Origin: Diospyros lotus
Taxonomy: Eukaryota; Streptophyta; Magnoliopsida; Ericales; Ebenaceae
Reading direction: 5' to 3'
Length of the DNA stretch: 64,000 nt
Assembly: GCF_014633365.1 (NCBI RefSeq)
Contig: NC_068338.1
Span: 16,502,616-16,566,615 of the forward strand
The translations under genes and the position numbers were made by a program. Numbering within the stretch: position 1 is the stretch's first letter; each line of letters starts with the position of its first letter. The notes under the pieces are model-generated. The model worked only from the letters and a program-made list of their open reading frames with translations, was not told the DNA's origin and searched no databases. Below, in pieces: positions 12,801 through 24,322 of this stretch.

Positions 12801-15800
12801 CTCTCTCTCTCTCTCATTTCCTTTTCTTTCGTGCCCTAGATTTCATTACAGGAAAGAGGCAGGGTTGCAATGTTCTCATATGTTGGCTCTATATAGAATT
12901 TGAATTCAAAAGGGGATATTTTTACCCCAAGATTTCTACCTTGATTTCTAATTAATTTTGAAGGAAATAATTACACAGCATACGTAATTAAAGGTAAAAC
13001 TTCAAAAGATGCCATGAGATCACAAAGCCTTATATTTTGAAATTCTACACTTTCCCTTTCTCGAAGTTAAAAGACAAATATAAACTTAAAATGCAAGTGA
13101 TTTCGAGCTTAATAATGCTTTATTAACTGATCATTGGGCCTGATATAGTTTTGAATGAAACTGAAAGCAGAATAGGACATAACTATCAAACTCCACTTTC
13201 TGAAGTCAAACCCAAACACCAGCACCTTAGAATTTTGTTGTCTGGCACAACCCGTCTATTAACTCCTCCAAGATCCAGAACTGATCAAAATTATAAGAGT
13301 TCAAATTCCTTTAGAAGACTTCTTGTTATTGACTCAACAGTCAAAAGAGAGTTCATTATGAGCTCCCAAGACCTGAAAAAGTGCACTGGAAGTGGCTTTT
13401 CCAAAAAGTTTTTATTTTATTTTGTTTTTTATATATTTTTTTGCATTAGATGCATTCCAACACTAAGATTAAGCTCCAGGCTACAGAATTGTGAAAACAT
13501 TCACCTGTCACAAGATAAACTTTCAATGGACCAAAGGCCCAATCCTAGTTATTCATTTCTCTTCAGTGGTTAAGCTTTTTAGGTGTTATTATTGCTTGAG
13601 TGTCAACATTTAATTGTACAATTTATTTGTAAGAGAGTTAGCAAGATATCAGTGATTGTGAGTGATTTGAAAGAATCATTTGAAGAGAGTTGAGAAATTC
13701 TCATACCCACGTCAGTGGCTGTTTTGAGGGTATGTTTCTCCAAAGGTTTTTGGGACAAATTTCTGGTTTAAGTTTGCATTAAATAACTTACGCATCTTAT
13801 CTTGTATGTCTAAACCCAGGCATTACTGACTTTTTCATGTGACTTTTGAGTTAAAACTTTTCCAAACAAAGCCCACACCTCTCCTTGGGTAGTAGTACCT
13901 AGGCCAGCAACTTTCCTCACTAGAATTTACCTTTAAAGGAATAAAATAATCACATCTTGATATGACAAATTTAATCAAGTTCAAAGTGAAACACAGTGAC
14001 AAAAGACTTGCCATACCTCAGTGCCTTCTTTTATGCATTCATCATACTGCCTTGTTTTCAAGTAACATGACATCATGTTAAGCGAGCATACCAACAATAG
14101 GCTCTTGCCTTTAGAGGATAGAACTCCTTTCAGGTTCTTCTTTGCCTAAAATGGTTGGCAATAAAGCAAGTGGGAGACAGGATGAAATAAGAATTCATTC
14201 TAGTTGAACTTCGAGAAGCAGGCCCTAAACCAACACATAAAATACACAAATGGAAATGGACACAAATGCTACACTTACAAGCAAGTATTTCTGCAATGCA
14301 TTGTGATAATTGCCCTGGTTGTGAAGTTCATTTCCCTACAACAATGAAAATGAATCCATAACCACTTGATAGATGGCAATGCATCTCTTCAATGGATTAT
14401 TTTCCAATAACCACAATAATAAATAATGACAAATATTTCAAGGGAAGATATAAAGGTGGTTAGGGTTTGAAAAGCAATAATGCTTTATCAAAGATAAAAA
14501 GAAAATATTCTACAATTATATAAGAAGAATGGGTACAGATACAGAGTCACAGACACAAGACATGGATGTGACATGACACGATACAGACACATTAATATAA
14601 CAATCTTCAAACAATCAAAGCATTACACTACATGCACACAACAACTGATGAATATATATATATATATATATATACTGCATGTAATAAAAAGACTTTATTT
14701 TGTCACCCTACAGTAGCAGATGGGTTGCTCCACTGGTTGTCACTAGGGACCTCTTGGCAAAGAGACCATAATGAGTTCTTGTTTTCCTTTCACATTTGTC
14801 ATGACCCAAGAAACAATAAAAGGACATCATTGTAATAGGATCGCAATGGTCTGTTAGAATATTTTTACAAGTTGTTAGAAGCACACGGGTGCTGTTAGGA
14901 TGCTGTTAGGAATCAGTTAACAGCTAGCTAAGGCCTATATAAAGGTTACTTGTAAGAGATTGGGGACCATGCTTGAATTGATAAACAAAGATCTCATTTC
15001 TCTCTCTACAATTCTCTCAAATCTCCATCTTGTTTCTCTCTATTGCTATCCCTCATTTCTCTCTAATTTCTTCCCCCCATTTCTGCACCATTTCCCTCTT
15101 GAATTATTCTGTTTCAGTTCTATTCAATCAGACCCTTCCGATTGCCAATTCCAACCCTGTTATGAACCCTAGGTTCATGACAACATTCTACACATTGAGA
15201 AATAAGATTGACCAAAAATCCAAATTTGTCTTAATTCATAAACAAATTAAAAATTTTGGTATCAAAATTTCAAAAATTACAGAATGACGTCTTTAAAACT
15301 GTCATTTGATTCATGTATATTTAAGTGATAGACACAGGTTAGACACAGGTTATAACGACAGGCACACATAAGTTTATAATTTGTATTAACAGTTTAAAGC
15401 TAACAGTATACAAACACTTGGACTTGAGTTGGGGTGTGCCCGACGAATGTTTGATGCGAACAACGCAAAACCTTCTTATTTACAAGCATCCAGACTTCAG
15501 AGATCTCACAAATTTGCTAAACATTTCTCTGTTATTTTTTTATTTCATGCACTTGATAAACTAATTTACCAATATATATACTTTTTGGTTCTAAAAGACA
15601 GAATGGATATATGCTAAGGTGAGAAATGAAAATTCCAAATCCTACTCTAACAATATTTTATCCCAAAATTCTACTTACCTGATTAGTGAATTTATATCTT
15701 CCATCATGGTGAAATTTCTTAATGTCTTTGTCAAACGAAACTATGATGAATTTGCTAATAGGACACTTGTCAAACTTAAGTTATCTATGCTAGTCAATCT

Positions 15801-17281
15801 TTCAAGTTCATACTATTGCACCCTAGACTTTAAACTTCAAATTCGTCCATAAAACAAGTAAGGTTACTGGACTTACAAAGTCCCTTGCCAGAATATAACA
15901 ACACAAGATGATTGGAAATCTCATCTGTAAGACAAGTTACACAATATCTGGCACTGCAGAAAACATGCCCCTATTCTAAAATCAACTGAAACAGAAACAC
16001 ATAGACACAGGCAACAGTGGCAAGTTCAAAAGATAAAATGTGGAGAAATTTACTTGAATGCCAAACATAACAAAATCCATCGCTATAAGAGGGCTGCTAT
16101 AGTAATGGTTTTCTTTTTATCACAGTGAAGGAACATCAACAGAGAAATTTTTTGGGAGAGAAACAAAATGGATTTGAAGTCATTAGTTAGAAGACAATGG
16201 TACCTGTTTCTTCAGCATCTCAGCTGCATTTAATTCATAAGTCGCCTGTGCATCAACATGCGCACGCATTGTGGCTATCTCTTCAGGGCTTGTGTTAGCC
16301 ATCTTCTCGGCAATATCAGCCATCTCTTCTGGACGTGTATGCTTCAACTGGTCAGCAGCATTCCTCAGGTCTTCAGCCCTTATGTTTTTCATGCTTTCTG
16401 AAGCCATTCTCATCAACTCCGGATTAGACATCATCTACAGTTTCAATAGACCATTCCAAACAACACAATGTTATTCAACCAATATCAATAAATGAGTGGA
16501 ATTGAGTAAAACCAATTAACTGTAATAAAGAAGATGGCCAACACATACAGTGAGCAAAAACTTTACTGACTCATGCAAATATTACTTGTGGAAACAGAAT
16601 TGTAACCAACATTCAAGAATCAATTTCCTCGACAATTTTGGCTTAGCAAGGCCTGGGGATAATCTTTACCACATAAAGGAGGTCTAATCATCTAATCATT
16701 TTCTACAGGAAAATAAAAGGCTGCACGAATTGTAGGCCATTTTGTCCAACTCAAACTGCCCAATTTTCTGAGTTTAGGTCACTATACTTGTGCCTATCTG
16801 AAAAGTATTTTTAAGTCCAATACAGAACATGATTTAGTCTTTGCAGAATGCCAGAATGGGTACCTAATGTTGGCTATAAAATTCATAAACCTTTGTGCAA
16901 CAAGCAGAAAGTTCAACACCAAAACTTATATTTCCTTGCAGTTCTTCCTTCAATTTGAAACAAATTCATACCTCACACGTAAAACCATCAAACAAGCAAG
17001 AGAAAGACCATTTTTTTCTTCAATCATGAGCCAAAACCCCCACTAGGCCAACAAATATCACCGTACCCAGCGAAATTACAGTGTGATTCAATTAGAATTA
17101 GCTTTAACTTGCACATGGTTTTGCCCAAAATCTGAAAACTACAAGCTCAAAAGAATCGAAACCACAAAGAAGTCAAATCGGCGACCTGTTGCTGAATTCT
17201 GGTCAAATCAGCGGGCGACATGCGACTCATCTGCTCCTGGGCGATCCTAATCAACTCGGGATCCATCGTACCGTTGAACAT
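822..17281 (-). CDS. OEP61: Outer envelope protein 61 (TPR7), 3'-truncated by the window edge
   Basis: Exons, in transcription order: 17186-17281, 16204-16434, 14279-14335, 14017-14145, 5993-6070, 5804-5874, 5317-5366, 5001-5199, 1357-1927, 822-965. They join in frame to 542 residues. The start [15 protein letters not shown] matches plant OEP61, an Hsp70/Hsp90-docking TPR receptor on the chloroplast outer envelope and ER that helps deliver precursor proteins. Visible parts: Met-rich helical repeats at residues 1-105 ([15 protein letters not shown]); a TPR domain at about 106-230 ([27 protein letters not shown]); an acidic linker; and repeated [12 protein letters not shown] / [12 protein letters not shown] helices in the 1357-1927 exon. 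The last visible exon ([19 protein letters not shown]) ends at DKM with a GT donor. In the family one more exon encodes a basic stretch and a C-terminal transmembrane anchor; it is absent here. All junctions are GT-AG except one GC-AG intron (5200-5316). Most of the gene's length is transposon-filled introns. Confidence 0.93.
1928..5000 (-). other. OEP61 large intron (between the 5001-5199 and 1357-1927 exons)
   Basis: A 3.07-kb intron with donor CAG|GTTTGT at 5000 and acceptor ending at 1928. Apart from the MITE at 3662-4054 and a short AC run near 4250 it shows no gene. An AG run near 2730-2742 and GC-richer text at 2640-3200 may be old repeat sequence that I could not classify. Confidence 0.7.
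3662..4054. mobile_element. hAT-type MITE, copy 1
   Basis: The ends are inverted copies: CATAGTTGTCAAAGG on the left and CCTTTGACAACTATG on the right. Flanking 8-bp direct repeats ACAGTTAC (3654-3661) and ACAGCTAC (4055-4062) differ at one base, the duplication size of the hAT superfamily. It is 393 bp with no coding frame. Inner parts of the two arms are also complementary (AAGGCG..., GGCACGCC). It sits in an OEP61 intron. A related copy is at 52835-53235. Confidence 0.75.
5200..5316 (-). other. GC-AG, frame-neutral intron of OEP61
   Basis: The donor reads AGAG|GCATTT and the acceptor ATAG|GATTGG. Joining 5317 to 5199 restores the conserved ASRG-LVIEE protein sequence. No GT lies close enough to serve instead. 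The intron is 117 nt (39 codons) with no stop in the OEP61 frame, so retaining it would insert 39 mostly hydrophobic residues rather than end translation. The splice choice is inferred from family conservation, not from transcripts. Confidence 0.7.
6421..6647 (+). repeat. 5' LTR of copia A
   Basis: Runs from TGTTGAAG to TTCATTACA with a TATA-like CTATATAAACAC box near 6537. The primer-binding site for initiator tRNA-Met starts at 6648. Confidence 0.9.
6678..7712 (+). pseudogene. copia A gag remnant
   Basis: The ATG at 6678 opens a Ser-rich N-terminus that reads to a stop after LNSSNYIF, where copia Gag normally continues through the W of the retrotran_gag domain. A further Gag block ([20 protein letters not shown]) starts at about 7155. 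A zinc knuckle of CX2CX4HX4C form ([14 protein letters not shown]) lies at about 7556-7597. In-frame stops and shifts separate these blocks, so no full Gag can be made. Confidence 0.8.
7763..9327 (+). pseudogene. copia A protease/integrase remnant
   Basis: Pieces of the pre-integrase zinc domain (WHARLG near 8100) and the rve integrase core (YSDLW near 8275; the best stretch is 8494-9327). At the second catalytic site the text reads QTENGGEF where the family has an Asp, and the third-Glu region reads [10 protein letters not shown] instead of the usual AER order. Both suggest loss of catalysis on top of the stops. The C-terminal part is a Pro/Ser-rich linker leading to RT. Confidence 0.8.
9550..11280 (+). 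mobile_element. Nested non-autonomous LTR element with a gypsy-like gag scrap
   Basis: It interrupts the RT of copia A exactly between two copies of GTTAA (9545-9549 and 11281-11285). The 5' LTR is 9550-10034 (TGATGCAG to CTGCGTCA), followed by the primer site AGTGGTATCAAAGC. The 3' LTR homology spans 10873-11280. The roughly 600-bp interior reads as a Gag fragment ([24 protein letters not shown]) of the kind found in Ty3/gypsy Gag, then diverges. No pol exists, so it would have needed another element's enzymes. The first ~85 bp of the 3' LTR are replaced by unrelated sequence at about 10640-10872. Confidence 0.8.
10640..10872. mobile_element. Foldback/hAT-like MITE fragment inside the nested element
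   Basis: Text rich in CGGTTC/GAACC motifs in both orientations, ending TTTTGACACCCCTAC. In reverse this gives GTAGGGGTGTC, a common terminus of hAT MITEs. The matching other end is not visible, and a TA-rich run marks the left side. The assignment is tentative. Confidence 0.4.
12624..12850 (+). repeat. 3' LTR of copia A
   Basis: Same length as the 5' LTR and about 95% identical by eye, with the same ends. It is preceded by the polypurine tract at 12614-12623. Confidence 0.9.
12856..13980 (-). other. OEP61 intron sequence without a recognisable element
   Basis: The rest of the large intron upstream of copia A. AT-rich, with several short open frames that match nothing I recognise. Confidence 0.5.
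14797..15182 (+). mobile_element. Solo LTR with ACATT target duplication
   Basis: Begins TGTCATGACCC and ends GGTTCATGACA, with 8-bp inverted ends TGTCATGA/TCATGACA. Flanked by ACATT (14792-14796 and 15183-15187). A TATA box (CTATATAAAGG) is near 14935. No internal region or second LTR, so it is a solo LTR of 386 bp in an OEP61 intron. Family not identified. Confidence 0.85.
15188..16200 (-). other. OEP61 intron, no element recognised
   Basis: AT-rich intron sequence up to the donor of exon 2 at 16203. Several short frames, none with recognisable similarity. Confidence 0.5.
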
Positions 17282-17475
17282 TCTCTACACAAAAGAAAAA
17301 CGACTCGAAACCGAAAGCAATACAACCCGCGCTCGATCCTCAACCCTTGAGCGAAGATTTAGGGTTTAGATTCGAGGAATCGACAGAGAGAATATGAAGA
17401 TTTGAACGTTTTGAGAGGGATCGATCGATTCAGAGCATCGAACGTTAGACGATCATATGATTTTTGTATTATAGA
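17282..17475 (-). promoter_or_regulatory. OEP61 5' UTR and proximal promoter region
   Basis: Directly upstream of the OEP61 start codon, before the TA repeat at 17476-17498. I see no convincing TATA box on the minus strand close to the start, so the transcription start cannot be placed. Confidence 0.4.
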
Positions 17476-17499
17476 AAATATATATATATATATATATAG

Positions 17500-20443
17500 A
17501 CCTATTGGAGAAAGCTTTGAGATTAGGCTATTGCCAGGGACATTTGCAATTTTTCCAGGCGGCGTACAGGTGGCTGGAGGTCAACATGATTGTACGTAGC
17601 TCTGGGAAAAGTCGAAATCAGCCTCCGTTTTGGATCTGATTCGTCCGGCGGCTGTATATTATCACCCAGACCAATACAGAAAGCTATTCTTCGCGAAGGA
17701 AGGAGTCCGGAATATGCCTCTGAGCATCCGCGAAATTACATCATTGTCCTCAGTCTTGACTTTCAAAATAGTAAGGCTATTGATTGCAATTTGCAACATG
17801 ATTGATAAAAAAAAAAACTCAATTTTCATTTTTTATTTTTATTTTTAAATTGTAGCTTTAATTTTTAATTTTATTGATTGAGTTATTGAAGTTTCTATTT
17901 AGTTTCAATTCTAGATTATTATTTATTAAAGGTGTGCATGGTTCAATTTTTGTCAAAATCTAATTTATTATATTTATTTAGACTTATCAAATCAAAATTG
18001 ATACTCAATAACTGTTTTATTTGATTTTTTTAAAAAAAATATAAAAATTACCTCTGGCAAGCCTAATAAGGGTGATGATAATGACAACAAACAAATTGAT
18101 ACTAAAATTGAGCTCAATGAGGATCAGATTCAAATAAAGATGAAGTCAATGATCTAATTAAGAGATTAAAATCCAAGTTAAGAATTTGAGCTTTTAGATT
18201 TGAGATATAGATCAAATCATTGAGACCAAATTGATGGACTAAAAGTGAGGCATTAAGAAAATTAAGGTTGTAAGGGTTTTATGTTTCTATTAAGGGTTTT
18301 GAACAATAGGTTAAGTTTATATTATATTATTATATTTGAGAAAAATAAGAAAAAATTTTAAAAGGGAAAAAATATTTTTTAAAAAGCCTATTAGTGTTCT
18401 ATTAAGGCTTGGATTAGTTTATAAGCTTGGTATATGTTTTTGGTTCAAGTTGTGTTTTAGCACTCGTGATTGAACTTAAGCTAAAATTCCTTCTATTTTC
18501 GAAATGTTGATCCGGAACCAAAATGATCCTTATTAAAAATCGAACTAAACACCCCACTTTGGTTTGGATTTTTGATTTTCTCATTTTCAATGCACACCTT
18601 GCTGTCCCAAGCATGTTATTGAATCAAAAATTAGGAGAAATCTATTTTAAAATTAAATAATTAATTTAACTTCACTTATTAAATGTGTTATTTCCCTCTT
18701 GGCTCTTCTAATAAATGTGTTAACACATTTCTTTTGGTTAAGTACGTTTATAAAGAAAAATGTTACTAGAGAGTTTCACCCTTAATTCATTTTTAAAATT
18801 TCATGATTTATATAAAATCTTACTTTAGGGTAAAAATCAGCATTTTGATGCATCTAAATGTAATTAAATCGAGCCTTAGTGATATTGTTTTTTTATATTA
18901 TTTTTGAGTCATTTTCATCCCACCTTTAAATTTAAGAGACCTATCCTTTTTTTTTTTCTTTTGAGGGTTGCAACCCAACACCCTACTAAAATTTAATTTT
19001 TAAGATATACTTATCAATGTGAAAATTTTTCAAAGATTTGAAGACCCATAATTTGACCTTGAGTAAAAACATCATCTAAAAAAAAAAAACAATTGGGCCT
19101 TCTAAAAATTCTATAAATTTGATTGTTCATAATTTCATTCCTATTGTGGTAACCGAATTTCTCTATTTTTGCATGAGTCATACACCATTGGAAAACTCAT
19201 TTGATTAGTTATAATATATCCAAAATTCAATTGATTTTATTAAGGTTTGATCTCCTCGAACTTGACTCAAAGTTAGTTATTTCTGCAGATTGACCATGTT
19301 GCCTAATCCTACTAAATTGATCATATCTTTTGTACAAAATTAAGATTGTTGTAAAAATCATTTTTAGATTATTTTTGTGCCCTTAGTTAATTAAGAAATT
19401 TTAGTTTCTAAAAAAATATAATTTTGAGCATAAATGTAGACCAAAGTCCTTATTTGGGCCAAAAGAGAAAGCAAGATGGTGATATATTTTCAAGTTATGA
19501 AAGAATAATATGAATATAAATGGTTCATTTTACAAAAATGACCTACTTTTACATTCAAAAGCTTCTAGACCTATTATTTGTTCTCATAAGTTTCAACTAT
19601 ATAGACAACTAAATCAAAATACATACAAGATCATTTTACATGTAAGTTTATAAGGCAAGTCATATATAGGCATGCACTCATGACTCATGGTTGAGCATGT
19701 AAAAATTATCAAAATGCTAAAACACTATTAAGATACGTGATCAATCATCTTTTTAAGTCTTCAATTTTTCTTTTCTTTTTAAAGTATCGACTTCACCTAA
19801 GTGTAAGGTAAGTGTTTAACACTTAGTAAGGGATAAAAAAAAGATTTTTGTGCATGATTGTGTAATGAATACAAACATTTTTCTTGACATCTCTGAAGGG
19901 ATAACGCCAACTCTTGGTGTATCAATGCAAAGGTTTTCAGTTTTCAAAACTTTTTCGAAAACAAACATAAAATGCAGCGAAAGATAAAGTACAAAATCAC
20001 CTTGTAAGACTCAATTTCCAAACGACCATATGCATAATATCAAAACCATACCATAGGGTGTTTATAGGTATACCTTATAGAGATTTCCCTCTTCAAGCCC
20101 AACTTCTTTATCTTGAAATAACTTTTTTTTCTCAAAGAAGTTCTAGAGGAAGAAGCACCAATAAGAACTCCTTCTATATAGAGGGAAACCTTTACCAAAT
20201 CGATTAACTTGTAAAGATTGGTACCGAGGTTCAACTCAATGGTTCACCCATGGTAGAGGATGTATCACTACCCATAACACCATGCCAACGCTATGACCAT
20301 AACAATATGTATACAAAGAAAAATATATTATTCTTTGTAATGATACAACAACATAATGCCTAATAGTGACTCTTGGGCCTAAAAGAATATAAATCAACCA
20401 GCTTGGGTGGATGATCGAAGAAGATTCCCTAAATGTAGTATAT
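17500..20443. other. Intergenic AT-rich DNA, no gene
   Basis: Apart from the TA microsatellite just before it (17476-17498), this is AT-rich with poly-A/T runs and only short random frames. No LTR ends or duplications were found. Confidence 0.6.
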
Positions 20444-23400
20444 TGTAATATCCGATGTTAGCGGTGTTAAGAGAATGAGAAAGAAAGTGAAAAACTTTCA
20501 AAAATATCCTTAAGAAGGTATTGGATTCTTGAGAATAAGGGTGTCCTATGAGAGGGGCATTTTGGTAATTTAGATAATGAAATCCAATAAAGGGTATTTT
20601 GGTAATTTTGGAGTAAATTCTATAAAAGAATTTAATTATGAAAAATATGAAAAATAATAAATATTCAATTATTTGAGAAAATAATTAATTTTCCCTAAAA
20701 TAGTGAATTAATATGGTAATGTCACATGGATGGTTGAGATGGAAGCTTGGAAGCCAAGTTTGGTGTCTTAGAGTGACACATGGCATTAAGTGGTCCAAGA
20801 TAAATGGAGAGATTTAAATAAATGTAAAAAAAATGCTAATTAGTCTTCCAAGCATTTAATGAGAGGCATGATGGTGTTGGATTAAAAAAAAATTCAAAAA
20901 GAAATTAAATTAGTCATGCATTAATGGTGAAAAATAGTCTCATTAATTTAAATGGGAAAAAATAGGAAATTCAAGAGATCTAATGGGTGAGATTTATTCT
21001 TATAAAGAGAATGAATCCAAGGGTGGGGATTTAAAGAGAAGAAATGGCATGGATTGCCAAATATTAAAAAAATGAATAGTTGAGATTAAATCTTTTAAAA
21101 GCACATGGATTATGCTTTCTTTGAAAGATTGAAATCATCTCTTGGAAAGTAAGTAAAAATCTAATGGATGAGATTAAAGCCTCCAAAGTACATGGATTGT
21201 GCTTGTTATGGAAGGCTAGGATGCATTATTCCAATTTAAGTAAAATCCTAGGGCTACGATTTATTCTTGCCATGGAAATAAAATAAGTGAAAAAAAAGAG
21301 GAATTTTGGCTATATAAAGGGAGGTAGAGAAGAGTGTTAAGCTTTTTGACCAAGTGATTAGATGAAGAAAGAAAGAAGTTCTCTAATGAAGAAGAAAGAA
21401 AGAAATAGCAAGAAGGATTGGAAGCATGAAGAGTCTTCAAAGCAAGTTCTTGAAGCTTCAAAGAAAGGTGTTAAGGTAAGAGATAGCCCCATGGGATGTT
21501 GGCTTGCAAGTTGTAAATATGTACTTAAACTTTTAAATGTGTGCATTAGCATGCTTTCTTTGTGTGTTCTAGGACCTATGCTTAATATCTGGATCCAAAG
21601 ATGCAGTGCACGCACAACACTTAAATCAACCAGACTTCTACTCATGCACATGAAGTTTGGCTATTCTGGGCAGTCTATGGCACTGGACACTGTTATTGCC
21701 TTGACCCGAGCGTTATTTAGCCACAAATCTCCATTATTATGTGCAAGAGATTACAAAGTATGAAAAAACATAAAATTATAGAATAAAAATTTTATGTGTG
21801 TAATTTGCAGTGTTTAAAGTGCCAAGAACTTAACTTTGAAAATCAAAGGCACAAATGAACTTACGCAACTGGAAGTGCTTGAAATGGAGTTTCTTAAAGA
21901 AAGACAAGATGAATTTGCTCAATCGAAAATGGAAGAAAAGAACATTACAACAAAATAAAGAAAATAAACAACAAGAAAAATAGACAGTAGTTGTGTCTGC
22001 GTCTCTGCTTCAAAGTAACTAGTAAGAAGATTTTTTTATGATAACCACGATCTAGAAAAAAAACTCAAGAATTCATTCCCTCCCTTCACCAATGAGCATT
22101 AGTCCCTTTATATTATTTTTTTTGTTATTTTTCTACCAATGGAACTCTCAATTTTCAAATCTCCCGACAATTCCTTATCATTCCTCTGCCCATACTCCTA
22201 CAAAAGTATTTCCACTCATACTTTTTTTCAGATAAAAAACAAATGTACACTCAATTTGCCCCCATTGTGCGAAGGCGTGCTTTGTGCAAATATTTCTCAT
22301 GTACCCTGATATGTAATGTAATATCTGAATATGGCTTCACTAATATCCGAATATATTGTGCGATATCCGGATCTTACTTTTTGGCCATTCTCTCTGATAT
22401 CCGGATACGTTGTGGGGTATCCGGATGTGTCACGCGAGTCTTGTGTCTTGTATCCGAATGCTTCAGTGACGCATCCAGATGAGGCTTTATTAATATCCGG
22501 ATATGTTGTATGATATCCGAATGTATCTTCTTTGGATTTTGCTCTTGTATCCGGATGTGTTGAGGGACATCTGGATATATACTCTTTAGATCCAGATACG
22601 TTATGATGTATCCAAATATCTCTCTTGGCAGCTTCTTCATTTGTATCTGGATGTGCTGAAGGACATCCTGATGCAATATCTTCATATCCGGATGGCCTTG
22701 GATGGTCATCCGGATATGTCTTCATGCATTCGGATGCGGCATCTTCATATCTGGATGGCCTTGAACGGTCATCCGGATATGCTAAGTAACATCCAGATGT
22801 TCTCTCTCCACACACCCAGATATGACTTTGATCACTTTCGTTATTTGCATTGCTTAGGCACAATTTCGATAAGTCTTTGCAAAAATAAATAAATATGCCA
22901 AATTATCTTATTTATTAGATAAAAAATGGATGAAAATATGATAATATTTGACATATTTAACCACTAATCAAGCAGGTACCGTCGGTTAATTTTTTAAAAA
23001 AAATTGAAAATTAAGGGGGTTTTGGGGTATTTTCTAATTGATTTTGGGCTCTAAATGAATTTTCAAAATAAATGGATTTTTCGGGCATTTTTTGAGATAA
23101 ATGCTGAATTTTTGAAAAATGAAAATTTTGAGTTTTTTTTTCTTGAAAATTGGTAAAAATTAATGGATTGATTAAAATGGTAATTCTTATGGAGTCTGAT
23201 GGAATTCTTGGAAAGAAGAAAATAATTAAAATTAAAAAAAATGACGATTAGGGCAATCTTAATGGAAATTAATCAAGTCAAGTGTGGTATGGTTAAAGCC
23301 CAAATCTGCTAGTGGATCATAAGGTTGAGGGAAGGGAATGACGAAACCGATTTCTCATCTAGAGTGTTTCATGTTGAAACATAATCCGCCCTTCACATAT

Positions 23401-23469
23401 GACCGGGCATGTGAGCAATTCGGATGATTGTTCACGAGTAGCACCCGTAAGTGGGAACGGGGCGTCACA
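20444..23469 (+). mobile_element. Very long solo LTR (3.0 kb), TATAT target duplication
   Basis: Starts TGTAATATCC and ends GGGGCGTCACA, flanked by TATAT at 20439-20443 and 23470-23474. A TATA box (TATATAAAGG) is at 21311-21320, followed by a purine-rich leader and a splice-donor-like AAGGTAAGAG near 21473. About 1 kb downstream of the TATA is a dense ATCCGGAT array. There is no second copy or pol region nearby, so I read it as a solo LTR of a long-LTR, probably Ty3/gypsy-type, element. Strand follows the TATA box and donor. Confidence 0.75.
22321..22800. repeat. Array of spaced ATCCGGAT palindromes
   Basis: About 480 bp with eight exact ATCCGGAT octamers and at least eleven one-mismatch variants (such as ATCCGAAT, ATCCAGAT, ATCTGGAT). 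Spacing is irregular, roughly 18-35 bp. Some larger blocks are also repeated (TTCATATCCGGATGGCCTTG and TTCATATCTGGATGGCCTTG). The minus strand has an open frame (22297-22863) whose recurring YPDI/SGY words come from the motif rather than from a recognisable protein. Confidence 0.85.
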
Positions 23470-23929
23470 TATATGGTTAGGTAGAAAAGCTATGAGACTT
23501 AGAAAAGATTTGTGATAACACCTAGGACAATATGTGAGTGGTCCATGAAAAATTGACCATAATATTAGAACTTGTGTATCCTAAATGTTTGTTAAAGTTT
23601 TGGTTGATAAAGATGTATATGAAAGTAAGGGAGAACACTGGAATCCAATGGATCTAGAAGGATACTCAATGCACTTAGGTGAAAAGTTTATGTAATAGTT
23701 AATCTTGTGATGAGATATACAAAATTCGAGCGAGAATAATGAAAGTTGAAGCTATAGAGAATAGGCTAATAAGGTTAGTCACTATTTGTTAATGGAAGTT
23801 AAACAAATTGCAATGTAAGGTTGCTCGATAAATATAGAGAGAGATAAATAGACAATGTGAGATGCTACTAATTCTTTTTGCAATCTTTCATGCCATGTCT
23901 AAGTTAACTACTTCATTCACATATTTTCA

Positions 23930-24322
23930 ATAGGAGTTGCCCCACAGGGTTTCCAAAAGATATTGGTTGTCTTTAATCAAGTGACCTCATTGTCCACATT
24001 TGCAACAAACCCCATTTAGTAGGTAACATTAACTAGTCTTACAGAATTTCCCACACACTTGGCAAGTTAAACCCTTCTTCTTAGTTTTTTTTCCTCTTCT
24101 TAAGGTTAGATTTAGATTTTGACTTAAAAAGTGGAGGATTGAGATATTTGACTTTGATTCACTCTTGTAAGTTGTATCCTTATTTGGATAAATTAAGTCA
24201 TTTTTTATCATTTGTGCCTTCTTTACTACATCCACATACGTTTTCCACACAAAAGGAGATACTCGAGTGAAACTTTAAGCTTTACTCCTTGCTAAAATCT
24301 TTTAGCTTTGTCCTATTCATTA
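23930..24322 (-). pseudogene. Ty3/gypsy-type gag fragment A
   Basis: On the minus strand the translation shows a knuckle-like CCKCGQ followed by GHLIKD after one stop, and further on TCQVCGKF near 24040-24075, as in chromovirus-type Gag. Upstream Gag text (KAQMIKNDLIY) follows. The fragment ends where the solo LTR at 24323 was inserted. A second, diverged copy lies at 26881-28330. Confidence 0.6.

Larger units (their letters stand above)
6421..12850 (+). mobile_element. Ty1/copia retrotransposon A, full-length but decayed
   Basis: Two 227-bp LTRs (6421-6647 and 12624-12850) enclose gag-pol remains in copia order (gag, protease, integrase, RT, RNase H). The 5-bp target duplication GGAAA is at 6416-6420 and 12851-12855. 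The primer site TGGTATCAGAGCC follows the left LTR and a purine tract (GAGGGGGAA) precedes the right one. The LTRs differ by roughly ten substitutions plus small indels, so the insertion is not recent. The reading frames carry many stops and shifts. The element is inside the largest OEP61 intron (6071-14016), in the opposite orientation to the gene, and contains a nested insertion at 9550-11280. Confidence 0.92.

Noticed and set aside
22321..22800. CRISPR-like regular spacing of a palindrome
   Set aside because: Repeat is 8 bp, spacing irregular, no cas genes, and the DNA is a plant LTR.
22297..22863. 188-residue minus-strand open frame with repeated YPDI/SGY words
   Set aside because: The repetition follows the ATCCGGAT motif in all frames, the composition is unlike any protein family I know, and it lies inside an LTR. 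I treat it as a by-product of the array.
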